Origin: JAUIJL01 sp965366625 | GTDB lineage: Bacteria > Acidobacteriota > Thermoanaerobaculia > Multivoradales > J023 | Reading direction: 5' to 3' | Length of the DNA stretch: 64,000 nt | Assembly: GCA_965366625.1 (NCBI GenBank) | Contig: CBDUGP010000004.1 | Span: forward strand, 148,449 to 212,448 | Shown: positions 16,574 to 26,923 of the stretch, one piece after another | How the letters are laid out: the number at the start of each line of letters is the position of its first letter | Numbering within the stretch: position 1 is the stretch's first letter | The notes under the pieces: model-generated | The model's database searches: none | Told to the model about the DNA's origin: nothing | What the model saw: the letters and a program-made list of their open reading frames with translations, nothing else | Program-made: the position numbers and the translations under genes

Positions 16574-19149
16574 TGAAGCTCCTCTGGCGGGGCCGAGGGA
16601 AGGAGAGGTGAAACGTCTTCTGACCAAGCGGAGGTATCGCCGGACTCGAAGCCGTCATTGAAGATGTCAGCGCCCGATGTCTCCGGCGGTCTCAGGATCA
16701 ATTCATCGAAGAGGGCAATCGGAGTGCCCGCCAAACCAAGGTATTCGAATGAGCAACGGGTAGAAACCGTGCTCGCCGCGAACATCAAGGAGTCGTTGAA
16801 AGTCAGCCAAGAGCTCCCGGTGTCGATCACGATCTGGTCCGCCGCAGCGACGTGACCCAAGGATTCGCCGGCGCAATTCGCGGCCGGGAAGAGTTCGCAG
16901 CTACGCCGGACGATGCTGGATTCCCCCGCCTTGCCCAGCAAGAAAACACTGGTTTCCAGCTCCAGCTCGACGCCGGCTTTCAGGCCCCCAGGGCTCACCT
17001 CGGCGCATTGGCTGATGCCCAAGCTCTCGCCTTCGGTGACATTGAAAGCCGCCGAACCGGAGATCTGGGCATCTTGGACGTCGGCGCTATCGGCTCCGAT
17101 GTCCGGGTGACCGGGGGGATTGGGATCCCACTCGGAGAGCAGACAATCGAAGTGCCCGTTGCGGAATAGGTTGACGGTGTCGACTCGGAAATCGATTCTG
17201 AAGTCCGAGCCCATCGGGTTGCCTTGCTCGTCCTCCACGAAACCACAGACGAGCAGACGATGGGGTTCGTTGCCGAAGGACGCCTCGATCGTGGTGGTGA
17301 ACGATTCGGCTTCGTAGTCGACGGAGCCCAAAGGCACGATCCGGTCGTTGGGGTTCACCGGGCCACAGCCCAAGGTGTTGATGTCGCCGTCGCCATCGGC
17401 GGCCACCACAATGAAGCCGGCGCTGTCGGAAGCCTGCTCGACATTCATGGCTTCGTTGAATGTGACGGTGAGAGCGGTGGTGGTAGCTCGAAGTTCCTTG
17501 CAGCCCACCAGCTCGACGTCGCCCGCGGTGGTCACGGCGAAGATCGAGTCGATCATCGGCGGCACTGCATCGTCGCAATCGTCCGGGATCGAATCCATGT
17601 CGGTGTCCACCGTGTCGTCGCCGCCCGGGCAGATGTCACAGGCGTCGGGCACCGTGTCCATGTCGGTATCTATGCTGTCGTCGCCCAGGGCGCAGATGTC
17701 GCAGGCGTCGGGCACGCCGTCCATGTCGGCGTCGGCGGAGTCGTCACCCAAGGCGCAAATATCACACCCGTCCGGCACGCCGTCCATGTCGGCGTCTTCG
17801 GAATCGTTGTTGCCCTCGCAGACATCGTCGACGTTGCAAACGCCGTCGAAGTCCGAGTCGTTACAGAAGTTGAACCGCCGGGCGAAAATTCCTGTTTCGT
17901 CACCGTCGTCGCCGCCATATTTTGCATCTCCGGAGTCCCAAGCGACCACGAAGACGTTCTGCTCGTCCATGGCAATGACCGGCCTTGTTTGGGTGGCGGT
18001 CGACGCAGTGATGGCGAATTCGGTGCCGAGGGGGGTGGCGTCGGAAGCGAATCGTTGCCCGAAGGTCAAGGAGGGAGGGGCGTTGTAAGACTCCCAAACC
18101 ACGGCAAAGTCTCCGTTGGGTTTCATGCCGAGGTCGGGGGAGTATGAGTAGTAGAAACCGGAGGTGGTGTTGACCTGCAGCTCGCCGGCTATCGGTGAGC
18201 CGACCGAATCGAATTGACGCGCGAGAATGTTGTAACCCGAGCCCTTCTCCGCCGAGGCCCAAGCGACGGTGAATTGCCCGGAATCTGCGAGACCAACGGT
18301 GGGCTTGTAGTTGTAGTAACCCCCCACATTGACTTGAAAGGTCGCACCCACCGGTGAGCCGGCCGAGTTGAATCGCAATCCGGTGATCGGATAACCCATT
18401 CCCTTGGTGGCTTCTTCCCACACCACGACGAAGCTCCCTGAGCCGTTCATGGCCACATCAGGATAGAAGTCGTCGAGATCCGCGTGGACCACGAACTCTC
18501 CGACGCCGGAACCGTCCGATGCAAAGAGTTGGGCCGCGGTGTCTACGCCACTGCGCCACACCACGACGAAATCGCCGTCGTCGTCGGAGGCGATGCTCGG
18601 ATCCCTCTGGGTGGACGAGGTGGTGCCGGTATTCACCTGAAAATCGCCGCCGTTGGCGGAACCGTCCGAAAAGAAAAGTCGACCGTTGATGCCGAAGTTG
18701 TCGGAGGCTCCGTCACCTTGCCAGACCACCGTAAAATCCCCGCTCGGGGTCATGGTCGCGGCGGGACGGCTCTGGGAGCCGGAGCTGAAAACATTGACCT
18801 GAAACTCACCGCTGACCGCCGAACCGTCCGAAGCGTAGAGTTGGGCCCAAATATCCAAGTTTCCGGATCGCAGGTCCTCCCAAGCCACGATGAAACGACC
18901 ATCGGGGGATTGGGCGATGGTGGAACTCCGTTGATCTTCGGTGGTGTAGGTGTTGACCTGGAATTCCGAGCCGACGGTTTCGATCGGGCCCAGCGTCTCC
19001 CGTTCCACTTCCGTCGAGGGGCGGCCATTCTGGGCCTGCGCGGGGATCGAAAACGGCAGGGTCAGCAGTAGGACCAGGATAGCCGAACTCATCGTCAGTA
19101 AGGTTTGGAACCTGGAAGCTAGGCTGGAAGCTGTCGTCGTGAATTTCAT
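16570..19149 (-). CDS. Large secreted protein with calcium-binding TSP3-type repeats
   Basis: 859 residues. A signal peptide is followed by about eight repeats of a propeller-like unit (GEFQVN ... DGDFVVVW) to residue about 410. Four thrombospondin type 3-like repeats come next (DADMDGVPDGCDICALGDD, 440-530), rich in Asp and paired Cys, expected to bind Ca2+. After these come an Ig-like domain (VTFNEAMNV) and a C-terminal beta domain. Near the end is FNDGFESGDTSAWS, a short tag also present in the protein at 56870-59161. It is translationally coupled to the IPTL-tailed protein. It is likely a cell-surface or released protein; no enzyme motif is seen. Confidence 0.88.
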   Translation of the reverse strand: MKFTTTASSLASRFQTLLTMSSAILVLLLTLPFSIPAQAQNGRPSTEVERETLGPIETVGSEFQVNTYTTEDQRSSTIAQSPDGRFIVAWEDLRSGNLDIWAQLYASDGSAVSGEFQVNVFSSGSQSRPAATMTPSGDFTVVWQGDGASDNFGINGRLFFSDGSANGGDFQVNTGTTSSTQRDPSIASDDDGDFVVVWRSGVDTAAQLFASDGSGVGEFVVHADLDDFYPDVAMNGSGSFVVVWEEATKGMGYPITGLRFNSAGSPVGATFQVNVGGYYNYKPTVGLADSGQFTVAWASAEKGSGYNILARQFDSVGSPIAGELQVNTTSGFYYSYSPDLGMKPNGDFAVVWESYNAPPSLTFGQRFASDATPLGTEFAITASTATQTRPVIAMDEQNVFVVAWDSGDAKYGGDDGDETGIFARRFNFCNDSDFDGVCNVDDVCEGNNDSEDADMDGVPDGCDICALGDDSADADMDGVPDACDICALGDDSIDTDMDTVPDACDICPGGDDTVDTDMDSIPDDCDDAVPPMIDSIFAVTTAGDVELVGCKELRATTTALTVTFNEAMNVEQASDSAGFIVVAADGDGDINTLGCGPVNPNDRIVPLGSVDYEAESFTTTIEASFGNEPHRLLVCGFVEDEQGNPMGSDFRIDFRVDTVNLFRNGHFDCLLSEWDPNPPGHPDIGADSADVQDAQISGSAAFNVTEGESLGISQCAEVSPGGLKAGVELELETSVFLLGKAGESSIVRRSCELFPAANCAGESLGHVAAADQIVIDTGSSWLTFNDSLMFAASTVSTRCSFEYLGLAGTPIALFDELILRPPETSGADIFNDGFESGDTSAWSEDVSPLLPSAPPEELQ

Positions 19150-19283
19150 GAAATTGCTTTCGTTGGAGCCTGCCGTAAGTCACCGGCTCGATATTTGCGC
19201 AAACTAAACCCGGGTCGGCTCAAGGTCCGCCCTACTACGATATGCGTGGAAATCCCATGAAACATGTCAGGCGAGCAAGATTT

Positions 19284-21593
19284 TTATTTGTTGCTCTCTT
19301 TTTCTTTGCCCGAGGAATCACTCGGGTCGCCCAGGGCGAAGAGATGCCGGGTGCCGCGAACGTAAAGCCGCCCGGCGGACACGGCCGGGGTGGTCAACAC
19401 CGGCTCGGCCATGTCGTTGACCGCCAGCTCCCGGTATTCGGGTCCGGCCTCGACCACATAGATTTGCCCTTCCTCGGTGGGAATATAGATTCTACCGTCG
19501 GCGGCGATAGGTGATCCGGAAACCGTGCCCCCGGCGCTCAGGCGAGCGCGATAGAGGCGTTGGCCGTCGGCCGCGTCGAGCGCTTCCAGGCGGCCTTGGC
19601 CGTGGATCAAGTAAAGCTGATGGCCGTAGGCCAAGGGTGTCGGGATGTAGACGCCCCCACGATCTTTGCTCCAGGTAACGGCCCGGTTGTTGATTTTGCC
19701 CGGAGCCAGGGAGATGTCGCCCTGGGATCCGGGGCGCACGGCGTAAACCGGGCGCGCCGGAGGGTAGCCGCCGGTGATGTAGATCAGGTCTCGGCCCGCC
19801 ACCGGCGAGGAGACGATCACCTCGGAGTTGGGTCCCAGCCACCAGAGCTCGCGACCGTCCCGCGGGTCGTAGCTGCGGATGGTGGTGCCGTTGGTGATCA
19901 GCTCGGGGCCGCGATCGCTTTCGACCACGATCGGTGTCGACCACGTGGGGATTTCTTGCCGCGCGGTGCGCCAGAGCTGCCGGCCCGTGTTGACATCCCA
20001 GGCGGCGATGAAGGCGCCGCCGTGAATGTCGACCTGCAGGATCACCTGATCTTGCCAAAGGATGGGTGAGGAGGCGAAACCCCATTCCACCACCCCGCCG
20101 TAAGGTCCCGAGGGCAGGGCGCCGAGTTCGGTGTGCCAAAGCGGCTTACCGTCGGCGGCGCGGTAGGCGACCATACCCGCGGTGGGGAAGACCGCCACCA
20201 CATGCTGCCCGTCGGTGACCGGGGTCGAGTTGGCTTGGCTGGATTTCAGGTGGCGTTTGCTGCCGGGCTCGGCTTCGCCGGCGGTGGCCTGCCAAAGCGG
20301 TCGACCGCTTTCGAGGTCGTAGGCCGCCACCTGCCACCGATGGACGGAGTCGTCGTCGACGGAGGAGGGGTTGCCGTAGTGTCCGAGTTCCAGATCGGTG
20401 TTGCCTGCGGCGCTGATGGCGGTGGTGAGATAAATCCTCTGGCCGTCGGTCACCGGGCTCGACAAGCCGAGACCCGGTATCTCAGTCCGCCAGACCACAT
20501 GATGTCCGCTGGGCACGTCCCATGTGAGCGGTAGATCCGAGCCGTCAGCGATGCCGTCGCCCCGCGGGCCGCGGAACGATGACCAATGGCCTTTTTCAGG
20601 TTTGAGCATCGGCGGGCCTTGGGCCGTCGGGCCGGGGGTCTCGGCCTTTTTGTCGGCGCCTGCCGGAACGTCGGTGCTTGCCGGAACCTTAGGGTCGGGG
20701 GTCGGCTCGGGCGCCAAGCGACGAAGGGTGAGGGGCTCGCCATCGCCGAACACCGTCAGCATTTCGATCGTTTGTCCCCGGCCCCAAAAGCTTAGGCCGT
20801 GGGTGGGATGGGACCGCGATCGAAAGGTCCTCGGACCCACCGGTATCCAATTCGCGACCCGCTCTTCTCCTTTTCCTTCGAGCACCAGCCGTCCGGAGTC
20901 GCCCTCGGCGGGCAGAGAGACCGTGCGATTGATCTCGCCGGAAGGTCCGCCACCATAAGTCCCCGGAAAGCGCGCTAGGTCCCCGGGCGAGAGTTCGACG
21001 TCGGGCCAGCCTGGATCCGCGGGAGCTTGCTCCAGAATTTGAGTGATTTCCTCGTGACCCTCATGCCGTGCGTGGGCCAGAGCGCTTTGCTTTTGATATT
21101 CGTAGAGGGGCGAAGCCGCTGCCAAAGCCGCTCTCACCCATTCGATCCTGTCGCTTTCCAGGATCTGGTCGAGCCTCCCGGGCTGGTGTTCGAGTAGCAG
21201 TAGGACCAACTCATCAAAACCCGCGTTCTGGGCTCGCTCGAGGGGCGTGGTGTGAAAAAAACCTTCCACGCGATCAGCCCGGGCGCCCCGCTCCAACAAC
21301 AATTCGACGATTTCGATTTGGTTGCGATCCACGGCATGGAAGATTGCCGTGTAGCCGTTGCGCAGCTCCGCATCGGCGTCCACGCCGGCATCGAGGATGC
21401 GTCGGACGGATTCGAGATCCGCGCTCCTTACCGCTTGCTCGAGACCTTCGGGAGTCGCTTCGAGAGCGGCCTGGGGCGCGGTCGAAGTCGAGTCCGGGGT
21501 CGAGTCGGAGCCGGCTGGCTCGGTCCAGGCCGAAGGGCCGGTACCGAACATGAGCAGCAGAGAGGTCGTCAGGAAGATGGGACGTGCTTGCAT
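19284..21593 (-). CDS. Ankyrin-repeat and PQQ-like beta-propeller protein, exported
   Basis: 769 residues. A signal peptide (about 1-23) is followed by three or four ankyrin repeats (45-140; NGYTAIFHAVDRNQIEIVEL), a small beta domain (about 190-290), a proline-rich linker, and a PQQ-type eight-bladed propeller (about 325-760; blades of the form W...G.LWRTA, LYLIHGQGRLEALDAADGQ). It starts with W-SSFRGPRGDG, the typical entry of PQQ-binding-like proteins. It is probably a periplasmic scaffold or binding protein; catalytic dehydrogenase residues are not evident. It lies 18 bases after the hypothetical gene, in an operon with pepF. Confidence 0.9.
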   Translation of the reverse strand: MQARPIFLTTSLLLMFGTGPSAWTEPAGSDSTPDSTSTAPQAALEATPEGLEQAVRSADLESVRRILDAGVDADAELRNGYTAIFHAVDRNQIEIVELLLERGARADRVEGFFHTTPLERAQNAGFDELVLLLLEHQPGRLDQILESDRIEWVRAALAAASPLYEYQKQSALAHARHEGHEEITQILEQAPADPGWPDVELSPGDLARFPGTYGGGPSGEINRTVSLPAEGDSGRLVLEGKGEERVANWIPVGPRTFRSRSHPTHGLSFWGRGQTIEMLTVFGDGEPLTLRRLAPEPTPDPKVPASTDVPAGADKKAETPGPTAQGPPMLKPEKGHWSSFRGPRGDGIADGSDLPLTWDVPSGHHVVWRTEIPGLGLSSPVTDGQRIYLTTAISAAGNTDLELGHYGNPSSVDDDSVHRWQVAAYDLESGRPLWQATAGEAEPGSKRHLKSSQANSTPVTDGQHVVAVFPTAGMVAYRAADGKPLWHTELGALPSGPYGGVVEWGFASSPILWQDQVILQVDIHGGAFIAAWDVNTGRQLWRTARQEIPTWSTPIVVESDRGPELITNGTTIRSYDPRDGRELWWLGPNSEVIVSSPVAGRDLIYITGGYPPARPVYAVRPGSQGDISLAPGKINNRAVTWSKDRGGVYIPTPLAYGHQLYLIHGQGRLEALDAADGQRLYRARLSAGGTVSGSPIAADGRIYIPTEEGQIYVVEAGPEYRELAVNDMAEPVLTTPAVSAGRLYVRGTRHLFALGDPSDSSGKEKESNK

Positions 21594-21611
21594 GTTTTTT
21601 GGTTTTCCAGT

Positions 21612-22859
21612 TCAGGACTCAGTGGGCTCGCCGTCTGTCATGCCTTGGAATTTGGCCTCTTGTCGCAGGCTCCGAATGTCGCCGGGGCCGGCCGGAAGCC
21701 AAATTTCAGCCTTTTGTTTTTTTTCGATCGCGTCGTTTGGATAACGGATCGAGGTCACCAATTTACCCGATCGACTAAAAACATGGGTCCGTCCCCGCTC
21801 TCCGAGCACGATCAACGTATCCCGTCGGGAGTCGACGAAAATGTCGTGATCTTCGGCTCGTTCCAAGTCCTGCATGGCCATGCGGGTGGGGCGGCGTCCG
21901 GATTGATGACGCTTTTCCGCGTGACCCGTGCGGCGCTCTCGGCCGCGGTGTTTTTGCGCCAAGCGGCGGGCCAAACCGCCCAGGACACCCTGGATCCGCT
22001 GCTGAATATCTGCCGAACGTCCCTTGCCGGATTCTTTCTTCGATCCCTTGCGATGTTGGGATGCCTCCACCGAAGCCAGGGCCTGGCGGGCCCACGCAAC
22101 CGCCGGAGTCCACGGCACGGGATCCAATCTGGCGTAGACCTCCTCTGCGTCCTCACCTTCGGGCCCGGCGACCAGCAGATTGAGGCCGATGCGACGTCGG
22201 GAATTGGCGGGCCGGGTTGTCTGATCGATGGCGATGTCGTCGCCGTTGGCGGCAGCGTCTTGGGCGCTGGAGATCACTTGGAGGGTGATCGCCAGGGTGG
22301 CGGGAGTGCCGTCGGCGCGCCGGATCGGATACCAACCGGCGGTCACTTGGCCATGGATTTTTTGGTCCACGGGAGCCTGGCGGTAGATCGGCAAAAGCTC
22401 GGAGGTCAACTGCTCGCCGGTGGTCACCACCGTCACCAAGCCCGGCGGTTTACGATAGAGAATATGTTGGTCGGGGTGCTCGAGCTGGAGCAGCCACTGC
22501 CCGAAATCGAGAAAGCGCGGGTGACCGCTGGGGCCGTAGCCGCCGAATACGAAACGACTGTCCGGGGGCCGAGTTTCTTTGCCCTCGGCCTTGCCGGTTC
22601 GCAAGCTGAGCACGTGGCCGGGACGAAAAGCCTTGTGGTGGGCGATCAGGGCGTCGACTTGGAGGCGTAGGGCCTTGCGTAGCTCGGTCGCCTGAGCGAT
22701 GGGATCAAAGCCACCGTTACCGACTTCCAAGGTCCAGGGGATCTGGAGCCCCTCCTTGCGCAACAGATCGGTGGGAATCTGTGGCTGCCGATCCAGCTCC
22801 TGGTGCAACGCGTCCGCCAGCCGCCGCAGGGCATCGGCGATGCCGTCTCCGGAAGCCAC
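21612..22859 (-). CDS. Hypothetical protein, 415 residues
   Basis: I do not recognise the family. The N-terminus is a helical region (residues 1-70). The middle is beta-rich, with a conserved-looking GGYGPSGHPRFLDFGQWL. A very basic low-complexity linker (about 270-330) leads to a C-terminal part resembling propeller blades (HDIFVDSRRDTLIVLGERG). No signal peptide or membrane helix is seen. The start is GTG 22859, six bases after the pepF stop, so the two genes are coupled. Confidence 0.8.
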   Translation of the reverse strand: MASGDGIADALRRLADALHQELDRQPQIPTDLLRKEGLQIPWTLEVGNGGFDPIAQATELRKALRLQVDALIAHHKAFRPGHVLSLRTGKAEGKETRPPDSRFVFGGYGPSGHPRFLDFGQWLLQLEHPDQHILYRKPPGLVTVVTTGEQLTSELLPIYRQAPVDQKIHGQVTAGWYPIRRADGTPATLAITLQVISSAQDAAANGDDIAIDQTTRPANSRRRIGLNLLVAGPEGEDAEEVYARLDPVPWTPAVAWARQALASVEASQHRKGSKKESGKGRSADIQQRIQGVLGGLARRLAQKHRGRERRTGHAEKRHQSGRRPTRMAMQDLERAEDHDIFVDSRRDTLIVLGERGRTHVFSRSGKLVTSIRYPNDAIEKKQKAEIWLPAGPGDIRSLRQEAKFQGMTDGEPTES

Positions 22860-22865
22860 AGCCTG

Positions 22866-24737
22866 TTAAAGCGCGACTTCGATGGACTTGAGTTCGTCGA
22901 TCATGTCTCGCACCACGTCGAAACCCCCTTGCCAGAAGCTTTCGTCGGCGATGTCGATGTCCATTTCCGCCAGGGCTTCTGCCGGTGCCTTGGAGCCGCC
23001 GTAGGACAGTAGACGTAGATAGCCGGGCACGAAAGCCTCGCCGTCTTGTTGGTATCGACGGTAGAGGGCGAGCACCAACAACTGGCCGAAGCTATAGGAA
23101 TAGCAATAAAACGGCGTGTTGTAGATGTGGGGAATCGACAGCCATTCGTAGCGGAACTCGGGACCGATCTCGATGTCCGGGCCGAATTGCTCGCGCAAAT
23201 TCGCTTCGTAGAGTTCGAAGAGGTGATCCGTGGAGCGATTCTCGGCGATCGCCGCGTGGGCTTCGTTCTCAAAACAGACGAAGAAGGTCTGTCGCATGAC
23301 CGTGGCGTAGATGTCGTCCACCGCCGCGGCCAGCAGCTCTCGACGTGCCACCGGATCCTGGGTGCGGGCCAACATGCGGTCGGTCATTAGGATTTCTGAG
23401 AATACAGACGCAGTTTCCGCCAACGGCAGAGGCGGATGTTGGGTCAATAAGGAATGGTGATCGGCCAACATGCTGTGCACGGCGTGGCCGAGTTCGTGGG
23501 CCAGAGTGGCGACGTCGCGCACCTTGCCGGTGTAGTTCATCAGCACCCAGGGGGTGAATCGGGGCAGGATCGTGGCGCAAAAGGCCCCGGATCGTTTGCC
23601 CTTGCGGATCTCGCTGTCGATGTGGTTTTCGGCGAAAACCCGTGTCGCCAGCTCGCCGAATCGTCCGTTGAACTCGCTGAAGGTGGTCAGGACACTATCC
23701 ACCGCGTCGGCAAAGGGAATGGTTTCGGAGGACGTGGCCAACGGTGCGTAGATGTCGTACCGGCGCAGGGGTTGAACGCCGAGCCACTGACCCTTGAGGC
23801 GAAAATAATCCTGGAAAACCGATGCGTTGCGCCGCACCACCCCGAGCATGGTTTCCACTGCCTCGTCGGCGATGTCGTTGTTCAGATTGCGCACCGCAAT
23901 CGGATTGGAGAACCCCCGCAGCTCGATGTGCTCCGAGTACCAATCCCTAACCCTGGTGGAGTAAATTTGGGCGAGAATGGTGGATTCTTTTTCGTAGACC
24001 TTAAACAGCTCGCGGTAGGTGGTTTCCCGCAACTTGGGATCCGGGGCAAAGAAACGGCTGCGCATTTCTTCCTCGGTGAGGGTTAGGGTCTTGCCGCCTT
24101 CCTCAACCTGGAATTCCATGCGATTGGTGAGCATGGAGTAAAGGGTGATCACCGCGTCGATGCCGTTGGCGTTTTTGGAGTTGACGATCTGCTCGGCTTC
24201 TTCGTTGAGCGTGAACGGTGTGAATCGACGAAGCTCGGCCAAGTAGTGGCGATAGTCTTGAAACTGCTCGCCTTGGGGCTCCAATCTCGTGGCTTGCTCC
24301 GGCTCCAAACCCTTCCACCACAGAGGGAAGAAAAGAAAACGGTTGTGTAATCGAGTCAGGGTCTGACGTACCTGATTGCGAAAAGCAATGGTTTCCGAGC
24401 TTTGCGTATCGGAAGAAAACCACAAGCTGGCGTAACCGCCGAGCACGTCGATGCGGTCCAGGATCAGCTCGTAGGCTTTGAGGGTTGCGAGCAGATCGGC
24501 CGGGTCCATGTCCGGAGAAAGGCCTGGACGGCGAGATTCGAATTCCGCCACCAAACGCTCGATCTCTTGCAATTTTTCCTGGGTGACCGCTTCGGAGGGC
24601 TCGGAAAGCAGCTCGGAAAGATCCCAGGTCGATACCTCATAACGTTTTGGCTTCGAGGCGCCGTCAGCCTCCGGGCGAGCGGCTGCTGCCGCCGACGGGG
24701 CGGCCTCCAAGAGAGGTGGGGTGGATTTGAGGTTCAT
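22866..24737 (-). CDS. pepF: Oligoendopeptidase F, M3 family zinc metallopeptidase
   Basis: 623 residues, close to the family's usual 600. The zinc motif HELGH lies in ATLAHELGHAVHSML, with the downstream Glu in SVFSEILMTD. The N-terminal half is the helical cap typical of M3B peptidases. It cleaves short peptides in the cytoplasm. No signal peptide is visible; the N-terminal 30 residues are Ala/Pro-rich. It is the first gene of a three-gene minus-strand operon with 6- and 18-base gaps. The 153-base gap upstream to pabBC shows a TATTAT box but no good -35. Confidence 0.95.
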   Translation of the reverse strand: MNLKSTPPLLEAAPSAAAAARPEADGASKPKRYEVSTWDLSELLSEPSEAVTQEKLQEIERLVAEFESRRPGLSPDMDPADLLATLKAYELILDRIDVLGGYASLWFSSDTQSSETIAFRNQVRQTLTRLHNRFLFFPLWWKGLEPEQATRLEPQGEQFQDYRHYLAELRRFTPFTLNEEAEQIVNSKNANGIDAVITLYSMLTNRMEFQVEEGGKTLTLTEEEMRSRFFAPDPKLRETTYRELFKVYEKESTILAQIYSTRVRDWYSEHIELRGFSNPIAVRNLNNDIADEAVETMLGVVRRNASVFQDYFRLKGQWLGVQPLRRYDIYAPLATSSETIPFADAVDSVLTTFSEFNGRFGELATRVFAENHIDSEIRKGKRSGAFCATILPRFTPWVLMNYTGKVRDVATLAHELGHAVHSMLADHHSLLTQHPPLPLAETASVFSEILMTDRMLARTQDPVARRELLAAAVDDIYATVMRQTFFVCFENEAHAAIAENRSTDHLFELYEANLREQFGPDIEIGPEFRYEWLSIPHIYNTPFYCYSYSFGQLLVLALYRRYQQDGEAFVPGYLRLLSYGGSKAPAEALAEMDIDIADESFWQGGFDVVRDMIDELKSIEVAL

Positions 24738-24890
24738 GAAATGGGTCTCTCGCTTGTCCTCGAAATAATAGGATCAAAAAGCTCACGTGCAGGCCCGTGC
24801 TCGATTCCCGACCGGGGACGGCGGTTCGGCCGGATTCGGCACCACGAGGCAGCCGCTAGCACGAGGGTGAAGATAGTCTATCCAATTCCT

Positions 24891-26786
24891 TCAGGATTCG
24901 CTTACGAACGCGGTATCGGGACCGGATTCGTTGAATGGGCCGTCGGAGGCACGACATCTTGGAACGTTATTTAGTAATTCGACGGGAATCCAACCTCGGA
25001 TGGAGCTGACGACGAAAATCTGATCGGCCTCGGCCAAAGCAGAGCATGGAAGGTCCGCTTCTTGAATTCGGCCCCGGTCCAACAAGGCGGCGCGGAAGGT
25101 CCCGGCCAGCAGACCGGTTTCAATCGCCGGCGTCAGGAACCGCTCGCCGAAACGCAACACCACATTGCCGATCGTCGACTCGGTCAATCGGTGATCGGCA
25201 TTCCAAAGCAAGACCTCGTCGACCTCTGGATGCCGGGCCCGCGCCTGATCATAGACTTCCCGTTGGGTGGTTTTGTGGAAAAGAAAAACGTCGTCGGCAT
25301 CCACCGGACGATCGTCGAGCTTCGCGGTCCAACGCCGGCGTCGATTCGAGGAAAGTGCCGTCGCCTCGACCCGCGGTCGCCCCTGGGGATCCACCAATAG
25401 GCGCACCTTATGGTGTGGGGGAACGGCTTGGTTTAGGGAAACGGTGTGGCGCGGGAAAACGGTGCCTCCCGAAGTTTCCGTGGATTCGCTCCTAAGACGT
25501 CGGTCCAGATCGGTCAAGGCCTTGAGGATCGACTCCCGGTCCGCCGGACGACCGAAGAAGGCGGCCGACGCGAGCAGGCGGTCCACATGGCGTCGGAGCA
25601 AGAAGTACCCACTCCGGGGGCGCCAGAGCAGGGATTCGAGCAGGTCGAAATGAGCGGGCCGGCGGCTCAGTATCAAAGCTTTTGTACGGCATTCCTGGTA
25701 TTCCTCGTCGGCCTGGGAATCCCAAACGATGCCGCCGCCCGTGCCGTAGGTCGCAGTGCGACGTCGGCGGTCGATTACCGCGGTGCGAATCGCCACGCTC
25801 ATCTGAGCCGTGCGGTCCGGGCCGAAATAACCGAACGCTCCGGTGTACAAACCTCGCGGGCCGGCTTCGAGCTCCGAGATCAGCTGGGTGGTCCGAATTT
25901 TCGGCGCGCCGGTGATTGAAGCGCAGGGAAAAAGGGCGCGCAAGATGTCCAATCGCGAACTCTCGGTGCGTGCCTCGACTTGGGAAACCAATTGGTGGAC
26001 CGTGGGATAGGTTTCGGCCTCGAATAACTTGCCCACCCGCACCGATCCGGGTTCGGCGAAACGTCCCAAGTCGTTGCGCATCATGTCGAGGATCATCAAA
26101 TTTTCGGCCCGATTCTTTTCCGATTGCAGCTCGGCCGCGCGGCGGGCGTCTTCGGCCGGGAAACGTCCTCGGCGGCTGGTGCCTTTCATCGGTCGAGCCA
26201 CCACCCGATGGCCGTCGAGTCGAAAGAAGAGTTCGGGCGAAGCGGAAGCCACCACGTGGTCACCCATGTCGAAATAACCGCCGTATCGCGCAGCTTGAGC
26301 GGCGGTCAGCGCGTTGAAGAATTGGCGTGGGTCGTCGTCGAAACGAGCGGTGAGCGGAAAGGTGAAATTCACCTGATAGGTTTCGCCGGCCTCGATCCAC
26401 CGGTGAATCTGGTCGATGGCTTGCCGATATCGCTCCTGACTCAGGGTCGGCTGCCACGGTCGATCCAGGAGCTCCGCAGGCGTCGCCGGCTGCACCTCGT
26501 GGGCGTGGCGAAACGCCGCCCACCAAAAAAGGGGCAGGCCGTCGGTGGGGTGGGCCTGGGTCACCAGCGCGGGATCCAAGGCTGGAGCAGCTTCATAGGC
26601 CAAAAAACCTACGCTCCAGCCCCCTCGATCCGCCCACGCCTCGGCGGCGGTCAGGGCGGGCACGACCTCGTCGAGGTGATGGCCGGTCCACACCTTGTGC
26701 AAGCCTGCAAATTGCAGCCAGCGGCTTGGGACCGAGGCGGCGTCTTCAGCGGGGGAATCTTGGATCAGAACAACGGGGGAGGCCAT
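24891..26786 (-). CDS. pabBC: Aminodeoxychorismate synthase component I fused to aminodeoxychorismate lyase (PabB-PabC)
   Basis: 631 residues. The N-terminal two thirds are a chorismate-binding PabB domain (PMKGTSRRGRFP, ENLMILDMMRNDLGR, ASITGAPKIRT). The C-terminal third is a class IV PLP aminotransferase fold with candidate PLP Lys in FLFHKTTQRE and LTESTIGNVVL. Together they would turn chorismate plus ammonia into 4-amino-4-deoxychorismate and then into p-aminobenzoate for folate. The glutamine amidotransferase PabA is not in the window. The gene is divergent from the thiolase gene, with 137 bases between the starts. No clear Shine-Dalgarno precedes the ATG. Confidence 0.94.
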   Translation of the reverse strand: MASPVVLIQDSPAEDAASVPSRWLQFAGLHKVWTGHHLDEVVPALTAAEAWADRGGWSVGFLAYEAAPALDPALVTQAHPTDGLPLFWWAAFRHAHEVQPATPAELLDRPWQPTLSQERYRQAIDQIHRWIEAGETYQVNFTFPLTARFDDDPRQFFNALTAAQAARYGGYFDMGDHVVASASPELFFRLDGHRVVARPMKGTSRRGRFPAEDARRAAELQSEKNRAENLMILDMMRNDLGRFAEPGSVRVGKLFEAETYPTVHQLVSQVEARTESSRLDILRALFPCASITGAPKIRTTQLISELEAGPRGLYTGAFGYFGPDRTAQMSVAIRTAVIDRRRRTATYGTGGGIVWDSQADEEYQECRTKALILSRRPAHFDLLESLLWRPRSGYFLLRRHVDRLLASAAFFGRPADRESILKALTDLDRRLRSESTETSGGTVFPRHTVSLNQAVPPHHKVRLLVDPQGRPRVEATALSSNRRRRWTAKLDDRPVDADDVFLFHKTTQREVYDQARARHPEVDEVLLWNADHRLTESTIGNVVLRFGERFLTPAIETGLLAGTFRAALLDRGRIQEADLPCSALAEADQIFVVSSIRGWIPVELLNNVPRCRASDGPFNESGPDTAFVSES

Positions 26787-26923
26787 GGCAGAGGGCGGAG
26801 CGGCGGAGTGGGGGTGGTTGGAAAGGAGAATCGCCGGTCGGCGGGCGACATTATGGCACCGTGTCGCGAGAATTGCTTTACCATCCCGTCAGCCTTGAAG
26901 AACGGACGAGAGGAAGGACGACC